From assembly GCF_014873915.1 (NCBI RefSeq), contig NZ_JADBEJ010000008.1, forward strand, positions 434,001 through 498,000: a DNA stretch of 64,000 bases, in the 5' to 3' direction. The notes beneath the pieces are model-generated. The model saw nothing but the letters and a program-made list of their open reading frames with translations. It did not search any database and was not told the DNA's origin. Position 1 is the first letter of the stretch; every line of letters starts with the position of its first letter. Origin of the DNA: Amycolatopsis roodepoortensis (GTDB lineage Bacteria > Actinomycetota > Actinomycetes > Mycobacteriales > Pseudonocardiaceae). The translations under genes and the position numbers were made by a program. Of the stretch, positions 39,870 through 48,636 are shown in pieces.

Positions 39870-40514
39870 ATGATTCGTTCGAAACTGATCTCCATCGGCG
39901 GTCTCGTCGCGGGTACCGCCGGGCTTCTGCTGCTCAGCGCCTGCGGTGCGGAACCCGCGCCCGTCGCGCAGAACACGTCCGCGTCGCCGTCGAGTTCGGC
40001 GCCGGACACCTCCGCCGCGCCCAGCGCGAGCTCGTCGAGCCCGGCGCCCGCCCCGCAGCCCGCGCAAACGCCCGCACCGGCGCCCAAGAACGACGGACTG
40101 TGCAAGGCGGGCGACGTCAAACTGTCCATCAAGGACGGTGACGCCGCCGCGGGCACGGTGTACCGCAAGCTCGTCATCACCAACTCGAGCGGGCACCCGT
40201 GCACCATCCAGGGTTTCCCCGGCGTCTCCTACGTAACCGGCGCCGACGGTCACCAGGTCGGTGAGGCCGCGTATCGCGACGGCGCCAAGGGAGCCCCCGT
40301 CCAGCTTGCCAACGGGGAAAGCGCGGTCGCCGACGTCGGTTTCGTGAACGTCCGCAACTACGACGAGGCGGCCTGCAAGCCCACCGAGACCCGGGGGCTG
40401 CGGGTGTACCTGCCGCAGGAGACGGCCTCGAACTTCGTGCCGGTGCAGGGACTCGGCTGCGCGGGGAAGATCCCGGGCAATCAGCTGACCGTCCAGACCG
40501 TCCACAAGGGCTAG
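39870..40514 (+). CDS. DUF4232 lipoprotein
   Basis: The 214-residue protein has a lipoprotein signal (SIGGLVAGTAGLLLLSACG, lipid-bearing Cys in LSAC). A long Ser/Pro/Ala linker (about 30-75) is followed by a DUF4232-like beta domain, with LVITNSSGHPCTIQGFPGVSYV and late Cys residues that could form disulfides. The domain is a surface immunoglobulin-like fold of unknown role. Two ATGs lie six bases apart; GGGAGG at 39855-39860 stands nine bases before ATG 39870 and three before ATG 39864, so I prefer the former. Confidence 0.82.
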   Translation: MIRSKLISIGGLVAGTAGLLLLSACGAEPAPVAQNTSASPSSSAPDTSAAPSASSSSPAPAPQPAQTPAPAPKNDGLCKAGDVKLSIKDGDAAAGTVYRKLVITNSSGHPCTIQGFPGVSYVTGADGHQVGEAAYRDGAKGAPVQLANGESAVADVGFVNVRNYDEAACKPTETRGLRVYLPQETASNFVPVQGLGCAGKIPGNQLTVQTVHKG

Positions 40515-40526
40515 AGCCACAAGGAA

Positions 40527-40964
40527 CTAGAGCTGGGTGCAGAGCTGTTCGGCCTGCGCCAGGTGCCGCTGGCCCGAGATCTGGTTGAAGTGCAGGCTGA
40601 ACACCATCCGGCTGACCCCGTCGATGTGCTCGGCCAGCGGCCGGTAGGTGTCGTTGGCGGCGGCCGCCGCGGCGGAGAGTTCGCGTGCGGCCGTCATCCG
40701 GTGCAGGACCTCGGGGGCGAGGACGGCCACGGTCCGTTCGCCGGGTGCCGAATCGGTGGTGTCCGGGATCGTGCCGACCCTGGCCAGCGCCGAACAAGCG
40801 TGTTGCGCGTCTTCGAGCGCCCCCGCGTTGACTCCCGAGAGCGCCCACAGCATGCCGATCACGCCACCGCCGATCACGAAACCGGCGAAGGCGGTGAGTA
40901 CCTGCGGACGTCTCGAAGGTTCTGTCGTCCCCACGCCGGCCTCCGGCACCAGTGTCTGCTGCAT
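40527..40964 (-). CDS. Unknown membrane-anchored protein
   Basis: This 145-residue protein has one span near residues 24-44 (VLTAFAGFVIGGGVIGMLWAL) and an extracytoplasmic helical domain with Cys in QHACSALAR and AEQLCTQL that could pair. No family is recognised. ATG 40964 is preceded by GGGGAGG at a good distance; an ATG at 40982 is less likely. It is convergent with the DUF4232 gene. Confidence 0.65.
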   Translation of the reverse strand: MQQTLVPEAGVGTTEPSRRPQVLTAFAGFVIGGGVIGMLWALSGVNAGALEDAQHACSALARVGTIPDTTDSAPGERTVAVLAPEVLHRMTAARELSAAAAAANDTYRPLAEHIDGVSRMVFSLHFNQISGQRHLAQAEQLCTQL

Positions 40965-41025
40965 CGCGGACCTCCCCGTCACCAGTGGCGGTGATGGGCT
41001 ATTTCAGCACCAAAGACCTTTGTTT

Positions 41026-42285
41026 TCACCGGTCTTGGTGGAGAACCCGCTCCTCCGTGGCCGATTCGTCATCGAAGGCTCCTTGCCGTAACGAGACGAA
41101 CGCGAAACCGGCTACTCCGAACAGCAGAAGCCCGGACGTGAGGAAGGTCCGGGCCGGGGAACCGAGGGCATGGGTGAGGACGCCGCCGAGCAGCGCGCCG
41201 ATCGGGATCGCTCCCCACACGACGGTGCGCCATACGCCGAGGACCCGGCCGAGCAGCTCGCCGGGGACGAGTGTGTGCCGCGCCGTGCCGAGCACGATGT
41301 TCACCGCGACCACGGCGGCCGCGAACAGGCCGAACAGTGCCGCTCCCGCCACCGGCGAACCCGTCAGGCCCATGCCGGTGAACGCCGCGCCGCAGCAGGC
41401 CGTGCCCCCGACGAGTACCGCGCGACGGCTGGTCGCCTTCACCAGCCGCGGGGCGGCGGCCGCGCCGAGCAGGCCACCGATGCCGCCGACGAACGCGAAG
41501 AGCCCGAAGGCCGCTTCGCTGAGGCGCAGGTACTCGATCGCGTAGAGCACCAGCTGCGCCTGCGCGAGTTCGCTGACCAGGCTGATCAGTCCGGCGACGA
41601 CGACCAGTCGCAGCACCAGCCGGCTGTGCTTCAGCCAGCGGAAACCCTCCGCCAGTCCGGCGCGGAGGTTGGTGGGCGCGTCGCCGGTGGCTCTCGGCCG
41701 GTAGCTCCCGGCGAGGCCGATCAACACGGCGGCCGCGATCGCGAAGCCCACCGAGTTGAGCAGGAAGGGGAACGTCGCGAAGAGCGCGAAGGTGGCGCTG
41801 CCGACCGGCCCGCCCAGGAAGGTCTGCCCCACGATCTCGCAGGCCTGGAGCTTGCTGTTCGCGCTGTCGAGCGAACCTTCGCCGACGACCGCCGGGATGA
41901 GCACGTTCGCGGCACTGTCGGCGACCACCTCGGCGAAGCCGATGAGCAGGGCGGCGGCGTAGACCAGCCAGATCGTCACCCCGCCCGCGGCGACCAGGGC
42001 GGCCGTCCCGCCGACGACCACCGCGCGGACGCCGTTCGCGAGGATCATCGCCCGCCGCCGGTCGACGCGGTCCAGCAGCGCGCCCGCCGGGAGCGCGAAC
42101 AGCAGCCACGGCAGGAACTGGGTCGCCGAAAGGCCGGCGATGAGCAGCGGGTCCCGGGTCAGGGTGACCGCGAGCAGCGGGAACGCGACCTTGCCGATCC
42201 CGTCGCCGAGGTTCGACGCCGCGCTGGAGGCGAGCAGCCAGCGCAACCGCCGGTCACCCCTCCCGCGTGCCGCCGATCCGGCCAT
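41026..42285 (-). CDS. MFS transporter (EntS/MFS_3-like)
   Basis: The 419-residue protein has twelve hydrophobic spans and MFS_3 features: ASSAASNLGDGIGKVAFPLLAV at the first span, LFALPAGALLDRVDRRRAM as the loop 2-3 motif, and VLGVWRTVVWGAIPIGALLGG late in the protein. Relatives export siderophores, macrolides or other small molecules. The substrate is not indicated. The first ATG gives a short basic N-terminus. No regulator is next to it. Confidence 0.85.
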   Translation of the reverse strand: MAGSAARGRGDRRLRWLLASSAASNLGDGIGKVAFPLLAVTLTRDPLLIAGLSATQFLPWLLFALPAGALLDRVDRRRAMILANGVRAVVVGGTAALVAAGGVTIWLVYAAALLIGFAEVVADSAANVLIPAVVGEGSLDSANSKLQACEIVGQTFLGGPVGSATFALFATFPFLLNSVGFAIAAAVLIGLAGSYRPRATGDAPTNLRAGLAEGFRWLKHSRLVLRLVVVAGLISLVSELAQAQLVLYAIEYLRLSEAAFGLFAFVGGIGGLLGAAAAPRLVKATSRRAVLVGGTACCGAAFTGMGLTGSPVAGAALFGLFAAAVVAVNIVLGTARHTLVPGELLGRVLGVWRTVVWGAIPIGALLGGVLTHALGSPARTFLTSGLLLFGVAGFAFVSLRQGAFDDESATEERVLHQDR

Positions 42286-42497
42286 GTCCGCCTCCCGGGC
42301 ATTCGCCGGCGCCGGCCGACGACAAGGTGTCGAAAGTTTAGCTGGGGCTGTCGCCCAAAGTGGCTGGTTTGTTACACCGAGTTAAGATTCCGGAGAACCC
42401 ATGGTGCTCCACGCACAAAAATCACCGACCATCCCGCCTACGGCGCGGAATCCGTCGCGGGGGAGCAAGGGACCTTTGCTACCACCCCGGCGGCGGC

Positions 42498-42848
42498 TCA
42501 GCCCCACCCGAGTTCGTGCAGGCGCGCGTCGTCGATGCCGAAATGATGGCCGACCTCGTGGATGACCGTGATCAGCACCTCCTCGACGACGTCCTCCTCG
42601 GTGTCGCACATCTCCAGCAGCGGGCGCCGGTAGATCGAGATCCGGTCCGGCAGTACCCCGCCGTACTCGTGCGTCCGCTCGGTCAGCGCGACCCCGTGGT
42701 ACAGGCCGAGGATCGTGGGCGACTCCTCGTTGAACTCCTCAACGAGTACCACGACGTTGTCCATGGCGTCCGCGAATTCGGGCGGCAGCTCGTCCAGCGC
42801 CTCCGAAACCAGCTCCTCGAACCGCTGCTGCGTCATCTCGACGGGCAC
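42498..42848 (-). CDS. Minimal zincin metallopeptidase (PF06262-type)
   Basis: The 116-residue protein has the zinc motif HEVGHHFG in VLITVIHEVGHHFGIDD, with a following acidic residue as third ligand. FEELVSEALDELPPEF opens it. It belongs to a small family of actinobacterial/proteobacterial minimal metalloproteases whose substrates are unknown. It lies four bases after the septum-formation gene. Before 42498, bases 42286-42497 hold no gene; the only structure is a weak AGCAAGGG/CCTTTGCT repeat at 42464-42480, a possible terminator. Confidence 0.88.
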   Translation of the reverse strand: MPVEMTQQRFEELVSEALDELPPEFADAMDNVVVLVEEFNEESPTILGLYHGVALTERTHEYGGVLPDRISIYRRPLLEMCDTEEDVVEEVLITVIHEVGHHFGIDDARLHELGWG

Positions 42849-42852
42849 GCGA

Positions 42853-43842
42853 TCACCCTCCGGTCTTCGGCGGGGAGGACGACGACGGCGGCGGGCTCTC
42901 GCCGGTGCCGACCTTGACGCTCCCGGTGACCGGCGCCAGCCCCTTGTTGTCCGGCAGGACCGCCGCCACCTTGCAGTTCACCAGCGTCGACCCGGCGTCC
43001 CAGCTCTCCTGCTCGCGGACGTCCCAGCTGATGATGAGCTTCTTCGCCGCCAGGTCCGCGTTGCCGCTGTACTCCTGCGCGGCCGTCGAGCACTCGGTGT
43101 CCAGCCAGGTGTTCTGCTGCTCCTGCGACGGGTAGCCGTCCTTGAACTTCGTCTTGAGGTCGAGCGTCGCGAAGATCTCGTACGAATGCGCCTGCGCGCA
43201 GTCGATGGGGTCGCCGAAGCTGTTGTTGAGCAGCGCGAGGCAGGTGCCCGGCTCCCAGACGGCGGACTGGTCCTGCTCCTTCGCCGGCCCCTTGGTCGGC
43301 TGGAGCTTGCCGCCCTGGCCCGCCCACTGCAGACCGCACCGCAGCTGACGGTCGCCGTCCGCCCACTGCGCGGGGGTCGGCCGGAGCAGGTTCATGCTCA
43401 GCTTGCCGTACGGATCCAGCGTGCGGCCGAGGTACGGCTTGACGTCGATCGTGCACTGCGACCTGGAGATCTCCTGCCACTGCTCCAGGTTCGGGCTCGG
43501 CGCCCCCGGCGGGTACTGCGCGCCGATGTCGACGATGCTGGTGACCTCGAACAGATGGGACTCGGCGCACGGCACGCGCCGCGCGTCGGTGGCGTCCGGA
43601 TTGTTCCAGGTCAGACAGGTGCCAGGAGGAGACTGGAACGCCTCGGCCGCGGCGGGCGACAGTTTGGGGGCGCCGCCGCCCGCACCGCCCTCCGGGCCCA
43701 CGTTCCACGAAAACGCCACACTCAGCGAAAGCGCGATGATCGCGCCCGCGAACACACCGGCCATGAGGAGCCGGGTGCGCAGGGTGCTCAGCGCGTTTCG
43801 CGGATCACGGAACCGCTCGGCCTGTTGAGACATCCACTCCAT
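42853..43842 (-). CDS. Septum-formation-family membrane protein
   Basis: This 329-residue protein has one span (LLMAGVFAGAIIALSLSVAFSW, about 28-50) and an outer part with two similar Cys-bearing domains of the Septum_form type: PGTCLTWNNP...VPCAESHLFEVTS and PGTCLALLNN...DCAQAHSYEIFAT. The C-terminus is Ser/Pro-rich. The frame runs up to 44061, but ATG 43842 or 43833 is the likely start because the upstream part is antisense to the next gene. Such proteins are linked to the cell envelope; their precise role is open. Confidence 0.82.
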   Translation of the reverse strand: MEWMSQQAERFRDPRNALSTLRTRLLMAGVFAGAIIALSLSVAFSWNVGPEGGAGGGAPKLSPAAAEAFQSPPGTCLTWNNPDATDARRVPCAESHLFEVTSIVDIGAQYPPGAPSPNLEQWQEISRSQCTIDVKPYLGRTLDPYGKLSMNLLRPTPAQWADGDRQLRCGLQWAGQGGKLQPTKGPAKEQDQSAVWEPGTCLALLNNSFGDPIDCAQAHSYEIFATLDLKTKFKDGYPSQEQQNTWLDTECSTAAQEYSGNADLAAKKLIISWDVREQESWDAGSTLVNCKVAAVLPDNKGLAPVTGSVKVGTGESPPPSSSSPPKTGG

Positions 43843-43928
43843 GATGCCCGCGCCGCACGTAAGGTGCGCGTACCGGGTGGTTAGTGTGGAGACACGGGTT
43901 CGGGCCGGCGGGCGATTACGGAGCTTCG

Positions 43929-44537
43929 ATGACGCAGGATGACAACCAGGGGGCACAGGTGCCTCAGGAGCCGCCCAAGCGCGGCTCCATGCGCTTCCAG
44001 GACGGCAGCACGCAGGCGCGGCAGCCGTCGTTGGCCGAGCAGCGGGCGCGACAGCAGGCACTGGCGGAGCAGGAGCGCCAGGAGGCGCTGGCCGCCGAAG
44101 CCGCTCGCGCCGCCGAGAAGAAGTCTTCGACCAAGAAGAAGATCCTGATCGGAACCGGTGTGACGGTCGGTCTGGTCGGTCTGGTCGCGACGTTCTACAC
44201 GGTCGCGAAGCCGGAGAACGTCACGGCCGTCTGCACCACCAGGGACACCGAGATCGTCGACAACGACCAGAACTGCGACGAGAACTACGTGCGGTCGCAC
44301 GGCGGTTACGTCAGCGGCGGGTTCTTCTTCCTCCCCATCGGCGGTATCGGTGGGCCGATGCAGAGCTACCGCTACAACTACGGCGGCTCCGGCGCGATCG
44401 GGCAGCGCGTGTCGGGTGGCTCGTACACCGCGCCGTCGAACGCGAACATCAGCACGAAATCGGGCAAGTCGGTCCAGCGTGGCGGGTTCGGCATCAGCGG
44501 CAAGAGCGGCGGCAGCGGCAAGAGCGGGGGCTCGTAG
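43929..44537 (+). CDS. YgiB/DUF1190-like membrane protein
   Basis: The 202-residue protein has an Arg/Gln/Ala-rich helical N-terminus, one span (KILIGTGVTVGLVGLVATFYTV, about 72-94), and an outer domain with two Cys (VTAVCTTRDTE and DNDQNCDENY). A Gly/Tyr-rich stretch and a Gly/Ser/Lys tail (SGKSGGSGKSGGS) follow. The Cys pattern, aromatic glycine-rich part and gene order match YgiB/YjfM, partner of the YgiC/YjfC synthetases. GGAG five bases before ATG 43929 sets the start. Directly followed by the synthetase gene with no gap. Confidence 0.72.
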   Translation: MTQDDNQGAQVPQEPPKRGSMRFQDGSTQARQPSLAEQRARQQALAEQERQEALAAEAARAAEKKSSTKKKILIGTGVTVGLVGLVATFYTVAKPENVTAVCTTRDTEIVDNDQNCDENYVRSHGGYVSGGFFFLPIGGIGGPMQSYRYNYGGSGAIGQRVSGGSYTAPSNANISTKSGKSVQRGGFGISGKSGGSGKSGGS

Positions 44538-45704
44538 GTGTACCGGGATTCCAAGCCGCCCCGGCGGGACTGGCAGCACATCGTCGAAGAGCAGGGCCTG
44601 GTCTTCGGCACGCCCGCCCGCGACGGCTCCGGCAAGTCCCGGCCGTACTGGGACGAGTCGGTCCACTACGTCTTCGACATGGACGAGATCCTGTCCGTCG
44701 AGGCGGACGTGGAGCTGCTGCACTCGATGTGCCTCGAAGCCGTCGACAACGTGATCACCACCGAGCAGTACCACCGCTTCGGCATCCCCGAGTGGGTCTG
44801 GCCGCATATCGCCGAGTCGTGGAAGCGGCAGGATCCGCACGTCTACGGCCGGTTCGACCTGCGCTACGACGGCAAGAGCCCGGCGAAGCTGCTCGAGTAC
44901 AACGCCGACACCCCGACCTCGCTGCTCGAGGCCGCGGTGCTGCAGTGGCACTGGAAGACCGCGGTCTTCCCCGAAGACGACCAGTGGAACTCGATCCACG
45001 AGAAGCTGGTCGAGCGCTGGGGCGAGCTCGCCGACAAGCTGCCGTCGAACGAACTGCATTTCACCTGGTCGTCGGCCGATCCGTCCGGTGAGGACCACGT
45101 GACGACGGCGTACCTGCAGGAGACCGCCGCCGAGGCCGGGCTCGACACCGTCGGCCTGTCGATCGAGGAGATCGGCTGGGACCCGGTGCTCAAACGGTTC
45201 GTCGACCTCGAAGAGGCACAGATGGCGACCGTGGTGAAGCTCTACCCGTGGGAATGGGTGGTCGACGAGGAGTTCGGCCGCTTCGCCGTCGAGACCATGC
45301 CGCGCACGCTGTGGGTCGAGCCGCTGTGGAAGATGATCCTCTCCAACAAGACGCTGCTCGCGATCCTGTGGGAGAACTACCCGGGGCATCCGAACCTGCT
45401 GCCCGCCTTCGCCGACGACCCCGGTCTGCTGACCGAGTACGTCCGCAAGCCGAAACTCGGCCGCGAGGGCGCGAACGTGCAGATCGTCGCCACCGGGTAC
45501 GAGACGCAGACCGACGGCGTCTACGGCGCGGAAGGGTTCGTCTACCAGGCGTTCGATCCGCTCCCCGAGTTCCAGGGCTACCGGCCCGCGCTCGGCGCGT
45601 GGATCGTCGGGGACCAGGCCGCCGGCCTCGGGATCCGCGAGACCGCGGGACTCGTCACCGACGACGGTGCGGCGTTCGTCCCGCACCGCATCGTCGAGTC
45701 GTGA
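44538..45704 (+). CDS. Glutathionylspermidine-synthase-like ATP-grasp ligase
   Basis: The 388-residue protein is the synthetase half of glutathionylspermidine synthase without the amidase, as in YgiC/YjfC. Marks are HYVFDMDEILSVEADVELLHSMC, RFDLRYDGKSPAKLLEYNADTPTSLLE, LWENYPGHPNLLPAF, KPKLGREGANVQIV and ALGAWIVGDQAAGLGIRE. It should join an amine to a carboxylate with ATP; the true acceptor is unknown, and actinobacteria lack glutathione, so a peptide or polyamine acceptor is likely. It is the middle gene of a three-gene cassette with YgiB-like and DUF350 proteins. Confidence 0.9.
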   Translation: MYRDSKPPRRDWQHIVEEQGLVFGTPARDGSGKSRPYWDESVHYVFDMDEILSVEADVELLHSMCLEAVDNVITTEQYHRFGIPEWVWPHIAESWKRQDPHVYGRFDLRYDGKSPAKLLEYNADTPTSLLEAAVLQWHWKTAVFPEDDQWNSIHEKLVERWGELADKLPSNELHFTWSSADPSGEDHVTTAYLQETAAEAGLDTVGLSIEEIGWDPVLKRFVDLEEAQMATVVKLYPWEWVVDEEFGRFAVETMPRTLWVEPLWKMILSNKTLLAILWENYPGHPNLLPAFADDPGLLTEYVRKPKLGREGANVQIVATGYETQTDGVYGAEGFVYQAFDPLPEFQGYRPALGAWIVGDQAAGLGIRETAGLVTDDGAAFVPHRIVES

Positions 45705-45753
45705 TAGAAGCAACCGCACAAACCTGACATTCCTGACTTCCTGGAGAACCCCT

Positions 45754-46206
45754 GTGACCACCACCCTTGCGCTGTCCGACACGTTCGGCTCCGACCTCGT
45801 GCGAGGGATCGGCGCGATCCTGCTGTACGGCGTCGTCGGCCTGCTGATGATGTTCGCCGGGTTCTGGGCGATCGACTGGACCACCCCCGGCAAGCTGTCC
45901 CAGCTGGTGACCCGCGGCCTGCCGAACGCGGTCATCGTCACCGCTTCGGGCCTGCTGTCGATGGCGTTCATCATCGTCGTGGCCATCGCGAACTCCGCCA
46001 GCGACCTGACCGAGGGCCTCATCACCTCGCTGGTCTACGGCGTGCTCGGCATCATCGTGCAGGTGCTCGCCGTCCGGCTGCTGGAGTGGGCGACCCGGAT
46101 CGACATCCGCTCGACCATCGAGAGCGAGAAGTTCGCGCCCGCCAGCGTCGTGGTGGCCTCCGCGCACCTGGCCCTCGGCCTGATCGTGGCCGTCGCCATC
46201 TCGTGA
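45754..46206 (+). CDS. DUF350 membrane protein
   Basis: The 150-residue protein has four spans in two repeats: LVRGIGAILLYGVVGLLMMFAGFWAID, AVIVTASGLLSMAFIIVVAIA, GLITSLVYGVLGIIVQVLAVRLLE and ASVVVASAHLALGLIVAVAIS. This is the YjfL-type DUF350 layout. GTG 45754 is preceded by CTGGAG. In proteobacteria DUF350, YgiB-like and glutathionylspermidine-synthase-like genes also stand together, so this is a conserved envelope module. Confidence 0.88.
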   Translation: MTTTLALSDTFGSDLVRGIGAILLYGVVGLLMMFAGFWAIDWTTPGKLSQLVTRGLPNAVIVTASGLLSMAFIIVVAIANSASDLTEGLITSLVYGVLGIIVQVLAVRLLEWATRIDIRSTIESEKFAPASVVVASAHLALGLIVAVAIS

Positions 46207-46261
46207 CTTCTTAACCTGCTGAAACCGGCATCGGCGCACGATTCCCACTAACGTGGGGGTC

Positions 46262-47167
46262 GTGCGCCTTTTGAGGACACCGGACGACCGGTTCTCGGAC
46301 CTGCCCGATTTCGACTTCGAACCGCGCTACGCGGAACTCGTCGACCTTCACGGCGGCGTGATCAGAGTGGGCTACGTGGAGGCCGGACCCGAGGACGGGC
46401 CGCCCGTCCTCCTGCTGCACGGCGAGCCCACCTGGTCCTACCTCTATCGCAAGGTCATCCCGGTGCTCGCCGACGCCGGGCTGCGCGCCATCGCGCCCGA
46501 CCTGGTCGGCTTCGGCCGATCCGACAAACCCGGCGACATGGTCGACCACACCTACCAGCGGCACGTCGAGTGGATGCGCGCGTTCGCCTTCGACGTCCTC
46601 GACCTGACCGACGTCACCCTGGTCGGCCAGGACTGGGGCGGCCTGATCGGCCTGCGGCTGGTCGCCGAGAACCCCGATCGGTTCGCCAGGGTCGTCGCGG
46701 CCAACACCGGCCTCCCCACCGGCGACACCGACATGCCCGAGCTGTGGCACAAGTTCCGCGACACCGTCGAGAACGCCCAGGTGCTCGACGTCGGGCGGTT
46801 CGTCCAGTCGGGCTGCCAGACCAAGCTGTCCGAGGAGGTCCGCGCCGCCTATGACGCGCCCTTCCCGAACGAGATGTACAAGGCCGCGCCGCGCGCGATG
46901 CCTTCGCTGGTGCCGATCACCCCGGACGATCCGGCCTCGGCCGCCAACCGGGCGGCGCTGAAGGTGCTTTCGGAACTGAACAAGCCGTTCCTGGTCTCGT
47001 TCTCCGACGGCGATCCGATCACCGCGCCGTGGGGCCTCGAACTGCGGGGCTCGATGCGTGGCGCCCGCGAACTCGAGCATCCGACGATCACCGGCGCCGG
47101 TCACTTCCTGCAGGAGGACGCGGGCGGACGGCTGGGCGAGGTCATCGCGCGCTTCGTCCATTCCTGA
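46262..47167 (+). CDS. Haloalkane dehalogenase-like alpha/beta hydrolase
   Basis: The 301-residue protein has the haloalkane dehalogenase layout: HGEPTWSYLYRKVIPVL (oxyanion and halide-binding residues), the nucleophilic Asp in VGQDWGGLIGLRL, a cap domain, the late acid in LVSFSDGDPIT and the His in GAGHFLQED. It would cleave carbon-halogen bonds; the natural substrate is unknown. GTG 46262 is chosen because TAACGT (46249-46254) ends seven bases before it; a GTG inside that hexamer (46253) is unlikely. It is convergent with the aminotransferase. Confidence 0.88.
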   Translation: MRLLRTPDDRFSDLPDFDFEPRYAELVDLHGGVIRVGYVEAGPEDGPPVLLLHGEPTWSYLYRKVIPVLADAGLRAIAPDLVGFGRSDKPGDMVDHTYQRHVEWMRAFAFDVLDLTDVTLVGQDWGGLIGLRLVAENPDRFARVVAANTGLPTGDTDMPELWHKFRDTVENAQVLDVGRFVQSGCQTKLSEEVRAAYDAPFPNEMYKAAPRAMPSLVPITPDDPASAANRAALKVLSELNKPFLVSFSDGDPITAPWGLELRGSMRGARELEHPTITGAGHFLQEDAGGRLGEVIARFVHS

Positions 47168-47168
47168 T

Positions 47169-47216
47169 CCTCGTGAGTGGCAAGGACGGTTCCAACCGTC
47201 CTTGCCACTCACGAGG
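47169..47216. terminator. Perfect 23-bp palindrome between convergent genes
   Basis: Arms 47169-47191 and 47194-47216 are perfectly complementary around two bases. It fills the gap between the convergent dehalogenase and aminotransferase genes, as a bidirectional terminator would. The core (GTGAGTGGCAAGGACGGTT) is, from memory, a motif common between genes in Amycolatopsis. Confidence 0.8.
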
Positions 47217-47219
47217 GCG

Positions 47220-48503
47220 TCAGGAGATGGCGGCCAGGGCGTCCACGATGATCCCGAGACCCTCCGCGGCCTCTTCGGCGGTGAGCGTCATCGGCGGCGC
47301 GATCCGCAGGACGTTGCCGTGCAGGCCGCCCTTGCCGATCAGCAGCCCGCGCGACTTGGTCTCCTCCATCATCCGCGCCGCGGCGCCCGGGTTCGGTGTC
47401 ATCCCGCCCGGCTCGACCAGTTCGACGCCGATCATCAGGCCCTTGCCGCGCACGTCCCCGATCAGCGGGTTCCCCGCCGCGCGCAGGCCGTCGAGCAGTT
47501 CGTTGCCGCGGGCGAGCGCGTTGGCCTGCAGGTCGTGGTCGGCGATGTGGTCGAGCACGGCGGCCGCGCCCGCCATCGCGACCGGGTTGCCGCCGAAGGT
47601 CGAGATCGAGTTCGCGGTGAGGCAGTCGACCAGGTCGCCGCGCGCCACGAGACCGCCGATCGCGAGACCGTTGCCGAGCCCCTTCGCGAAGGTCATCGCG
47701 TCGGGCACGACGTCGTGCGCCTGGATCCCCCAGTAGTGTTCCCCGGTCCGTCCCCAGCCGGTCTGGACCTCGTCGGAGATGAACAGGATCCCGTACTGGT
47801 CGAGGACCTCCTTCATCGCCTTGAACAGGCCGTCCGGCGGTGAGCTGAAGCCGCCGACGCCCTGGATCGGCTCCGCGATCATGCAGGCGACGTCGCCCGA
47901 AGTGCCCGTCTCCAGGACGTCGACCAGGTCCGCGACGCACGCGTCGATGTACTCGGTGTCCGAAAGCGCCCGGAACGGGCTGCGGTACCGGTAGCCGCCG
48001 TGCACGTAGCTCACCTTCACCGGGCTGAGCGACGACGCCGACCAGCCGCGGTTGCCGGTGATGCCGACCGTCGCGAACGACCGCCCGTGGTACGAGTTCC
48101 GCATCGCCAGCACCTGGTTGCTGCGCCGGTACTGGGTGGCGAGCATCAGCGCGGTGTCGTTGGCCTCGGTCCCGGAGTTGGTGAAGAACACCTTCGCGTC
48201 GGGGATGCCGGAGAGCTTCGCGATGCGCTCGGCCAGTTCGACCTGCGAGCGGATCAGGTACAGCGTCGACGTGTGCAGGATGCCGGTGTCGAGCTGCTTG
48301 CGCACGGCGTCGCTGATCGCCGAGACGTCGTAGCCCATCGAGTTCGTCAGGATGCCCGCGAAGAAGTCCAGGTAGGTGCGCCCGGTCGAGTCGATGACCC
48401 GGCGGTCCTGCGCGTGCACGATCTCGATCGGCTCGTCGTAGTAGAGCGCCAGCCACGACGGCAGTACCGCCTTGTGCCGCGCCAGCAGGTCCGCATCGGT
48501 CAT
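47220..48503 (-). CDS. Class III aminotransferase (AGXT2-like)
   Basis: The 427-residue PLP enzyme has the class III marks FFTNSGTEANDTALMLA, SYHGRSFATVG, CMIAEPIQGVGG, FISDEVQTGWGRTG and the PLP-Lys in TFAKGLGNGLAIGG. It resembles alanine-glyoxylate or beta-alanine-type aminotransferases; the amino donor is not certain. ATG 48503 follows a GGAG; the open frame extends further but is antisense to serS sequences. It is divergent from serS. Confidence 0.9.
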   Translation of the reverse strand: MTDADLLARHKAVLPSWLALYYDEPIEIVHAQDRRVIDSTGRTYLDFFAGILTNSMGYDVSAISDAVRKQLDTGILHTSTLYLIRSQVELAERIAKLSGIPDAKVFFTNSGTEANDTALMLATQYRRSNQVLAMRNSYHGRSFATVGITGNRGWSASSLSPVKVSYVHGGYRYRSPFRALSDTEYIDACVADLVDVLETGTSGDVACMIAEPIQGVGGFSSPPDGLFKAMKEVLDQYGILFISDEVQTGWGRTGEHYWGIQAHDVVPDAMTFAKGLGNGLAIGGLVARGDLVDCLTANSISTFGGNPVAMAGAAAVLDHIADHDLQANALARGNELLDGLRAAGNPLIGDVRGKGLMIGVELVEPGGMTPNPGAAARMMEETKSRGLLIGKGGLHGNVLRIAPPMTLTAEEAAEGLGIIVDALAAIS

Positions 48504-48636
48504 CGGGTTTCTCCGTCCGCAGCAGGGAGATCTCAGTATGGGGACGGCCCGAAACGGGCGGCAACGATCAGACTGTCGGGTTATCCGCGCGGACCCGCAC
48601 ATTTTGTGCGGTCGGCACGGACTACTCTCAGCACTC

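Noticed and set aside
46253..46261. GTG 46253 as the start of the dehalogenase
   Set aside because: This GTG lies within the probable -10 hexamer TAACGT; GTG 46262 is at the right distance for a leaderless start.
48504..48636. tRNA-Ser gene near serS
   Set aside because: No cloverleaf or T-loop consensus (GTTCRANNC) could be found in this gap.
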